DNA from: an uncultured Clostridia bacterium
Lineage (GTDB): Bacteria; Bacillota; Clostridia; Oscillospirales; Acutalibacteraceae
Direction of reading: 5' to 3'
Assembly: GCA_945221685.1 (NCBI GenBank)
Contig: CALYNN010000087.1
Location: 1-6,711, forward strand
DNA: 6,711 nt
Shown here: in pieces, positions 1-5,400 of the stretch
Layout: every line of letters begins with the position of its first letter
Numbering within the stretch: position 1 is the stretch's first letter
Program-made: the position numbers and the translations under genes
The notes under the pieces: model-generated
The model's input: only the letters and a program-made list of their open reading frames with translations
What the model was told of the DNA's origin: nothing
The model's database searches: none

Positions 1-105
1 GGGCGAGGAGCAATTCCTCACCGGTGGTAAAGTCCACGACCCGCTCAGGCGGCTGATACGGTGCAATTCCGTAACCGAAGGGTAAAGTCCGGATGAGAGA
101 AAATG
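1..105 (+). promoter_or_regulatory. FMN riboswitch (RFN element), 5' edge clipped
   Basis: This leader RNA senses flavin mononucleotide and controls the downstream riboflavin transporter gene. The conserved RFN blocks are present in order: GAGG-AGCAATT-CCTC hairpin (5-19), the ACCGGTGGTAAAGTCCACGA block (20-39), a variable arm around 40-56, the ACGG-TGCAATT-CCGT hairpin (59-73), and the GAAGGGTAAAGTCCGGATGA block followed by GAGAAAATG at the 3' end. The two AATTCC loops and the AAAGTCC/GGATGAGAG elements are signatures of this class. The 5' strand of closing helix P1, which should pair with the GAGAGAAAATG region, is not seen because the window begins at the first conserved GGGC; it should lie within about 10-15 nt upstream. 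The identification rests on recognised consensus, not on a covariance-model search. Confidence 0.95.
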
Positions 106-109
106 TTTG

Positions 110-143
110 CCGACAGAGTTATTTTATCACTCTTATCTGTCGG
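110..143 (+). promoter_or_regulatory. Hairpin in the riboswitch expression platform
   Basis: CCGACAGA (110-117) can pair perfectly with TCTGTCGG (136-143). A competing arrangement pairs AGAGT (115-119) with ACTCT (129-133) inside CCGAC/GTCGG. It sits between the aptamer and the terminator stem and has no U-tract, so it is not itself a terminator. It may be a spacer or a pause/folding element. No pairing that would clearly form an antiterminator was identified by eye. Confidence 0.45.
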
Positions 144-162
144 TATAGGTCAAAGCATTTAC

Positions 163-198
163 GCCCTGACGGTTTTATATCGTCGGGGCTTCTCTTTT
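163..198 (+). terminator. Riboswitch-controlled intrinsic terminator upstream of ribU
   Basis: GCCCTGACG (163-171) pairs with CGTCGGGGC (181-189), a 9-bp stem with one G-U pair and a 9-nt loop, followed by TTCTCTTTT (190-198). This is a strong rho-independent terminator placed between the FMN aptamer and the ribosome-binding site of ribU. Known FMN riboswitches of this arrangement end transcription early when FMN is bound, so ribU should be expressed when flavin is scarce. The ON/OFF direction is inferred from the family. Confidence 0.85.
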
Positions 199-205
199 GC
201 CCAAA

Positions 206-213
206 AAGGAGAA
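206..213 (+). promoter_or_regulatory. Ribosome-binding site of ribU
   Basis: AAGGAGAA lies 4-6 nt upstream of the ATG at 218. It decides the start: the in-frame TTG at 197 lies before this site, inside the terminator U-tract, and has no Shine-Dalgarno of its own. Confidence 0.85.
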
Positions 214-217
214 CACT

Positions 218-820
218 ATGAAAAACAAAAAGGTAAGAGTAATCACAGGTACGGCTATGCTTACTGCCGTTGCGGCGGTATTGCAGTTTATTGAGGTTTC
301 AATACCGATTATGCCAAGCTTTATTAAGCTTGATTTTTCGGATTTGCCCGAAATAATCGGAGCCTTTGCCTACGGTCCCGTTGCCGGTGTACTTATTGCA
401 CTGCTGAAAAACATAATTCATTTGCCGTTTTCAAACAGTATGTATATCGGAGAGCTGTCAAACTTTATTCTCGGTGCAGTTTTTGCACTGACTGCAGGAC
501 TGATTTACAAGCGCAAAAAAACAAAGAAAACCGCCTTTATTGCCGGTGCGACAGGTGCTTTTGCAATGGCGGCAGTCAGCATCGTTACAAATTATTTTGT
601 AATTTATCCTCTTTACTACAATGTGCTCGGCTTTCCCGAAGAAGCAGTATTGCAAATGTATCAGGTAATACTTCCGAGTGTTAAAAGCATTTTGCAGGCA
701 CTTATTGTTTTCAACGTTCCGTTTACATTTGTTAAGGGATTAATAAGCGTATTGATTTCAATGGTAATATACAAGCCGATTAGTTCTTTGCTTAAAGGAA
801 AAAAGGATATGGTATCATAA
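218..820 (+). CDS. ribU: RibU-type riboflavin ECF transporter S component
   Basis: This 200-residue, very hydrophobic membrane protein should be the substrate-binding subunit that captures riboflavin at the cytoplasmic membrane and works with a shared energizing module (EcfA, EcfA', EcfT). None of those is in the window, as is normal for group II ECF systems. Roughly six membrane segments are visible, at about residues 8-32, 44-66, 77-96, 105-130, 150-170 and 172-192. The stretches KLDFSDLPEIIGAFAYGP (37-54) and LPFSNSMYIGELSNF (69-83) match conserved RibU regions, and the length is typical of the family. The FMN riboswitch immediately upstream independently supports riboflavin rather than another vitamin as substrate. 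Start at ATG 218 is chosen for its AAGGAG site. The gene appears monocistronic, with a terminator 22 nt after the stop. Confidence 0.94.
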   Translation: MKNKKVRVITGTAMLTAVAAVLQFIEVSIPIMPSFIKLDFSDLPEIIGAFAYGPVAGVLIALLKNIIHLPFSNSMYIGELSNFILGAVFALTAGLIYKRKKTKKTAFIAGATGAFAMAAVSIVTNYFVIYPLYYNVLGFPEEAVLQMYQVILPSVKSILQALIVFNVPFTFVKGLISVLISMVIYKPISSLLKGKKDMVS

Positions 821-842
821 CAAACAGAATATACAAATTATT

Positions 843-880
843 AAAGCACAGCTTTGCAAAAATGCGGCTGTGCTTTTTCT
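843..880 (+). terminator. Terminator of ribU, possibly bidirectional
   Basis: AAAGCACAGC (843-852) pairs perfectly with GCTGTGCTTT (867-876) around a 14-nt loop, followed by TTCT on the + strand. An outer inverted repeat, ATACAAAT (831-838) and ATTTGTAT (883-890), extends the structure imperfectly. It lies between convergent genes. Read on the - strand, the tail is CTTTAATAATTT, a weak U-tract, so it may also terminate the FTR-like/MFS transcript. Confidence 0.85.
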
Positions 881-900
881 TTATTTGTATTTATTTGTAT
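881..900. repeat. Tandem direct repeat, 2 x TTATTTGTAT
   Basis: Two exact adjacent copies of a 10-mer (881-890 and 891-900). The second copy contains the stop codon and the last codons (Tyr-Lys) of the FTR-like gene on the - strand. It is probably a small slippage duplication at the 3' end of that gene; no function is implied. Confidence 0.7.
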
Positions 901-1088
901 TTGTAATAAAGCATACAGTGGCAGAAGCCTTCAAAATTTTCATCGGCAATTTGCTTTTTAAACTCCTCGCACATACACTTATTTTTTTCGCTTTTACCGA
1001 TTCGGCAGGGGCAGTAGCCGTCATTTTTCTTAAGTCCCTCTTTTATTTTATCTGCAATCTTTTTATCGGGATTTTCTACTATTTTCAT
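891..1088 (-). CDS. Ferredoxin:thioredoxin reductase catalytic-subunit-like small Fe-S protein
   Basis: The protein has 65 residues with six cysteines in three Cys-x-Cys pairs: CPC at 26-28, CMC at 38-40 and CHC at 55-57. This is the motif order of the catalytic (beta) subunit of ferredoxin:thioredoxin reductase, where four cysteines hold a [4Fe-4S] cluster and the second Cys of the first and last pairs form the redox-active disulfide. By analogy C26, C38, C40 and C55 would be cluster ligands and C28/C57 the disulfide. It is shorter than the plant and cyanobacterial subunit, and the gaps between pairs (9 and 14) differ from the classical 16 and 8. It is soluble, with no signal or membrane segment. 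The ATG at 1088 is preferred over a TTG at 1115 because AAGGA (1104-1100) and GGTGA (1097-1093) lie just before it. It lies 38 nt downstream of the MFS gene with no terminator between them, so the two are probably co-transcribed. No variable subunit or thioredoxin gene is adjacent, so its partner is unknown. Confidence 0.85.
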   Translation of the reverse strand: MKIVENPDKKIADKIKEGLKKNDGYCPCRIGKSEKNKCMCEEFKKQIADENFEGFCHCMLYYKYK

Positions 1089-1092
1089 ATAA

Positions 1093-1104
1093 TCACCATT
1101 CCTT
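1093..1104 (-). promoter_or_regulatory. Ribosome-binding site of the FTR-like gene
   Basis: Read on the - strand, AAGGA (1104-1100) ends 11 nt and GGTGA (1097-1093) ends 4 nt before the ATG at 1088. Either could base-pair with 16S rRNA. The site lies inside the longer frame that would start at TTG 1115, which argues that 1088 is the true start. Confidence 0.6.
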
Positions 1105-1126
1105 AAAAATTTCAATTTATTTATAA

Positions 1127-2317
1127 TCAGGCTTTTCGGATATATTTTTTACAGAGCACCACTCCCATAATCAGCAACACGGGAAATATAACGGCGAAAA
1201 AAATTCCCAATTTTAAATTATCACCGTTGGCTCCCGAAATAATGCCCACAAGGGTAGGTCCTGCCGAGCAGCCTAAATCGCCGCCTAATGCAAGCAAGGC
1301 AAACATTGCGGTGCCGCCGTTTTTTATTGAAGCCGCCGCTTTGCTGAAGCTTCCCGGCCACATTATTCCGACGGAAAGTCCGCAAAGGGCACAACCCGCC
1401 AGGCTTAATGCCGGCGACGGTGAAAGAGAAATCAACAAATAAGATATAACGCAAAGTGCTCCGCTTAAGACCATAAATTTGTCAAGATTAATTTTATCAC
1501 CCCATTTACCGTAAAAGGCTCTTGATGCGCCCATTAATATTGCAAAGGACATTGGCCCTGCCAAATCGCCTACTGTTTTTGAAACTCCCAATCCCTGCTC
1601 GGCAAAAACAGACGCCCACTGACTTACCGCCTGCTCGCTTGCACCGGCGCATATCATCATAATAAGCAGAAGCCAAAATATTTTCTTTGAAAAAAGCTCC
1701 TTAAGAGAAGCACTTTTTTCACTCTCTGCAACAGGCATAGCCACAGGAGAAGAAGCAAACAGAAGTGCATTTGAAAGAGGAAGCAACGCCCATATTAAAG
1801 CAAGGAAGCGCCAATTTTCTATTGTAAAAGCTCTAAAGAACAATGTTGAAAGCAGAACTACCGCCACATGCCCCCAGCAATAAAAGGAGTGAAGCAGGCT
1901 CATTGCCTTTTCCTTATTTTCTGTTGGACAGGCTTCCATAATAGGACTGATTAAAACCTCTATTATTCCGCCGCCTACTGCATAAATTATAACGCAAACA
2001 AGTATTCCCAAAAAGGAATCGGAAAATGCTGTTGGCAAAACGGTAAGAAGAGCAAGTCCCGCACAGCAACAGATATGGGCAAAAATTATGCTTTTCTTAT
2101 AGCCTACAATATCTATTATTTTTGCCGAAAGCAAATCGACTAAAAGCTGAACTGCAAAATTCACGGTAACCAGCAGAGTAATTTTGCTTATGGGAATATT
2201 AAAGCTTTTTTCAAATGTTAAAAACAAAAGCGGAACGAAATTATTTACAGCCGCTTGAACAATATATCCTAAAAAGCAGGCATATACAGTTTTGTTATAA
2301 CCCAATTTTGTTTTCAT
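1127..2317 (-). CDS. Major facilitator superfamily (MFS) permease, substrate unknown
   Basis: This 396-residue integral membrane protein has about twelve hydrophobic segments, the usual size and topology of MFS secondary transporters. The loop between segments 2 and 3 carries DIVGYKK (about 69-75), a variant of the DxxGRR/K motif A. A second copy, RAFYGKWGDK (about 266-275), occurs in the matching loop of the C-terminal half, reflecting the internal 6+6 duplication of the fold. LLHSFYCWG (about 141-149) and GDLGCSAGP (about 346-354) look typical of a group of uncharacterised clostridial MFS proteins. Nothing here identifies the substrate. The frame stays open upstream to a TTG at 2380, but that codon overlaps the -35 box of the promoter, so ATG 2317 is preferred, preceded by GAGAG (2329-2325) as a weak ribosome-binding site. 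It probably heads an operon with the FTR-like gene 38 nt downstream. Confidence 0.92.
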   Translation of the reverse strand: MKTKLGYNKTVYACFLGYIVQAAVNNFVPLLFLTFEKSFNIPISKITLLVTVNFAVQLLVDLLSAKIIDIVGYKKSIIFAHICCCAGLALLTVLPTAFSDSFLGILVCVIIYAVGGGIIEVLISPIMEACPTENKEKAMSLLHSFYCWGHVAVVLLSTLFFRAFTIENWRFLALIWALLPLSNALLFASSPVAMPVAESEKSASLKELFSKKIFWLLLIMMICAGASEQAVSQWASVFAEQGLGVSKTVGDLAGPMSFAILMGASRAFYGKWGDKINLDKFMVLSGALCVISYLLISLSPSPALSLAGCALCGLSVGIMWPGSFSKAAASIKNGGTAMFALLALGGDLGCSAGPTLVGIISGANGDNLKLGIFFAVIFPVLLIMGVVLCKKYIRKA

Positions 2318-2345
2318 ATTAATTCTCTCTATGTTTTTGTTAATG

Positions 2346-2377
2346 ATTATATTATCACACGGAAGAGATAATTTCAA
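2346..2377 (-). promoter_or_regulatory. Sigma-70-type promoter of the MFS/FTR-like operon
   Basis: On the - strand TTGAAA (2377-2372) is separated by exactly 17 nt from TAATAT (2354-2349), which is preceded by TGA, making an extended -10 (TGnTAATAT). An overlapping TATAAT occurs at 2351-2346 with 20-nt spacing. Transcription would start near 2340, giving an untranslated leader of about 25 nt before ATG 2317. The -35 box begins 1-2 nt after the U-tract of the preceding gene's terminator. Confidence 0.75.
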
Positions 2378-2378
2378 C

Positions 2379-2411
2379 AAAAAAGAAAGCAGAGCCAGTC
2401 TGCTTTCTTTT
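2379..2411 (-). terminator. Intrinsic terminator of the giant repeat-protein gene
   Basis: AAAAGAAAGCAGA (2411-2399 on the - strand) pairs with TCTGCTTTCTTTT (2393-2381), a 13-bp perfect stem with a 5-nt loop, running into a U-rich end on the - strand (TTTTTTG ending at 2378). It starts 18 nt after the TAA stop at 2430. The stem reads into a T-rich tail on the + strand as well, but no + strand gene ends here. Confidence 0.88.
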
Positions 2412-2429
2412 CTTATCGGTTAATAGCTT

Positions 2430-5400
2430 TTAATAGAATATCTGCGCGCCGTCGGGCAAAGAGGTATCCGTCTCCTTTGTTGGATTGAACATATAAATGT
2501 CGTCAATATTATCTTTGGCATTATCATATTCGTTTTCGGATACCAAATAAACGCTGCCGGATTCGGCGATATGAAGATTCATCGTGCGCCAATTTGTAAA
2601 TCTGTGGAGGGCAAGGTAATAGGTATTCATTTCAACCCTGTCGCCTATACAGCTTCCCCAAATTTCCATATAGTAGCCGTCAAGATTTACTGTTTTACTT
2701 GGTGCATAGAACAGGGCGCCGATTTTGCCGTACATTGCAAAATAGTTAATATTACCCTGATACGAGCATACTGCATTGGGAAGCTGCTTTGCATTTCTTT
2801 CTGCATTATCGCTCTTTGAGTAAATATCGTAAAGATTTACATCGCCCTTATTTGCAACAAGATAGGTAAGCTTCATATCAACAGTTGTTACAATATTAAT
2901 CTCGTTATCGGCATAAACAACAACCGGGAAGGTTTGACCCTTTGCATTTGCCGTACCGAAGGTATCAAATCCCACGATAGAGGTGTTGCCCCATATTGAG
3001 TCAAGGGAAAGATTTACATTCGGTGCAGAGCATTCAAAATTATGGCCCATATAAACAAGACTGTCTTGGCGAAGAACACACTGACCGAGAATAATACAGT
3101 CATATGTACCCATCAGCGAAGCGTTCTTATTTAGCGTAAGCTCGCCTAATGTATAGATACTGCCGGCGTGAGGCGAGAAGGTTTCGGTAATTTTGTGAGC
3201 CAGCTTTTTAAGAGTATCCATTACATCACCCCAAAGGGAGCCGTCGCTTTGGCTGACATAAGCCTTCTTTTGATAGGTAGTATTATTAAAGGTTTCGGGC
3301 ATTACCCACAAATCTGCATTATGCCTTAGGGTTACATATTTTGGAGTAAATACATACTGTCCGACTGCTACCCTTGAGTATGCAAATTCTTTAATATAGC
3401 CTGTGTAGGAAACAAGCTTTTTGCCTATGTAGAAGGTACCGCCCTTTGCGGTATCGGTGCTATCGTTTGCAAGCTCTGCCGCAGTATCCTCGGCATTTTC
3501 ATCGGTGCCCGATGAAACCTCCTTAACCTCGCCGCCCTCTGCGTATGGGTCAAAGGTTACACCGCAGCTTGCGCTTGAGCACTTAATGTAAAACGGTCTG
3601 TAAATAATGTTATCCGGGTCACTTGCATCAATAACAATAGGATTAACCGTTGAACAGTCAGGACAGGTGAAGGAGTCTGTGGGCTGATAGTAACTGTGTT
3701 CTCCGCAGTTTTGGCACGCAAAGTTAGCGCCTGCATAGTAGTTTGATGCACCGCAGCTTGCACATTTTACTGTAGCCTTAATATATTTGCCGCAATCCTC
3801 ATTGTCGCACTTAATGTAGGTTACAGTTGCATTGTTGTACTTAACCGTAGTACTGCACTTTGGACACGCAACCTGATTGTGCGTCTTTTCATGGCCATCG
3901 CCGTAGTTGTTATCTTCGCCCTCTTCAACCTCTGAATCTCCTACATTTTCTCTTACGAAATCGCCTGCCTTACCAAGCTCAATGTACGAGAGTGCGGTCA
4001 TATTTCCGCCGACAAACACATTTGTGCAATCGCGGATTTTAATTGTTGAGGTAACGGCCTGCATACTGCCGCCTACAAACGCGGTTGAGTAGGAGCCCAT
4101 ATCAATAGATGAACCCGCCTTCAGCTTTTTACCTACAACTATTTTTGCATCGTGCCTTAAGGTTAGATACCTGTTTGAAACATAATCATCTCTAACTCTT
4201 AAGGTAGATGAAGCATAAATCTTGTTGTAGCCCGAGCAATAGAAATCTCCGCCTACATACATTGACGCGGCATTTGAGAATTTATACTTAGCATCAGTTT
4301 CGCCCTCTTCTTTGAAAAGGTCTTCCTTTGCTTCTGTTTCATCAGCACCGTCAAGTGCTTTACCTATTTCAACATAATCGTAGCAGGTAAAATCTCCGTA
4401 GATATATGTTTTTGTCATATCACGGATTTTAGCGGTATCACGAATAAAAGCATTACCCTCTACTATCAAGCGAGAGCACGGGTCAACATTAAGATGCTGA
4501 TATCCGAAAAGCCTATAATCCGTGTCTCTAATCAAGGTTGCAATCGTCACCTTTGAAAGAGCACCGGTTTCAATAGAGTCAATAATATCGCTTAAAGATT
4601 CTGTTGAGGTAAGCGTCTTATGACCTGCAACAATAAGATTAACATTTTGTTTGATATTTAATTCGCAGTTGGCGAAAAGCGAACCGCCTACATAAATATT
4701 TGAATTTGAATAAATATCTAACTTTCTTGTTGTGTTTGTATTTGTTGATGAATCAGAGGAAAGGCCCGATGAATTGGCAAAGAAATTTCCGCCGATATAA
4801 ACATAGCAGGGAGTATATTGGTCGCCGTCGGTAAGAAATTCGGAGTCAATATTTATCTTTGCTGCACGCTTTGACTGCAGGTCGCCACTGCACATAAATA
4901 TGCTGTTATCCATTATTGCGGTAACGCTGGAGCTGAAGCAGTCACCGTCAATAAATGTATTTGAGCTTGGCTGGGCGAGAATTGAAGAAATATTATAAGC
5001 ATATTCCTTATTTGAGTAAACATTGAGTGCACCGTCAATATACGCAGTACCCCAGTTTTGGAAGGTTCCGCCAACCTGATTTTCCTCAGAGGAGCTGTAA
5101 TGCTCCTTTGTTCCGAGGGTCAATTTTCCTCCGGCAAAGAATATTGAATTCTTGTTGTAGCCGTCGTCTCCAACATTGTCAACAAATCCGTTTACAATTG
5201 AATACGAACCCTTCTTAATATCACCGGTTTGGAATACCTCAATATGATTATAGGCATAAGCATTTGAGGAATATCCTACTTCACCTGCGGCAAGGAAATC
5301 ACCGCCGTTGAGAATAGCCATACCGTACTTAACATCGCCGCCCGAGGAAAGCGATGAATATGGATAGTTATAAATACCGCAATAGGTTGAAATATCACCC

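Noticed and set aside
197..217. Seven-codon N-terminal extension of RibU from a TTG
   Set aside because: The TTG sits in the terminator U-tract with no ribosome-binding site, while ATG 218 has AAGGAG at ideal spacing.
103..294. Possible 63-codon leader peptide overlapping the end of the riboswitch
   Set aside because: It begins at the ATG of the conserved aptamer 3' end, has no ribosome-binding site, and runs out of frame through the terminator into ribU.
2318..2380. 21-codon N-terminal extension of the MFS permease from a TTG
   Set aside because: It would begin inside the promoter (-35 at 2377-2372), upstream of the expected transcription start. The extension is polar and unlike the usual start of the family.
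3557..3763. 68-codon - strand frame overlapping the zinc-ribbon region
   Set aside because: It is an alternate frame of the same strand, low in complexity and rich in Thr/Gln. The cysteine quartets in the main frame show which one is coding.
3438..3968. Zinc-ribbon block as a separate gene or recent frame-shifted insertion
   Set aside because: The reading frame runs through both borders without interruption, and the linkers match the style of the acidic loop in unit A. It is an in-frame domain of the same protein.
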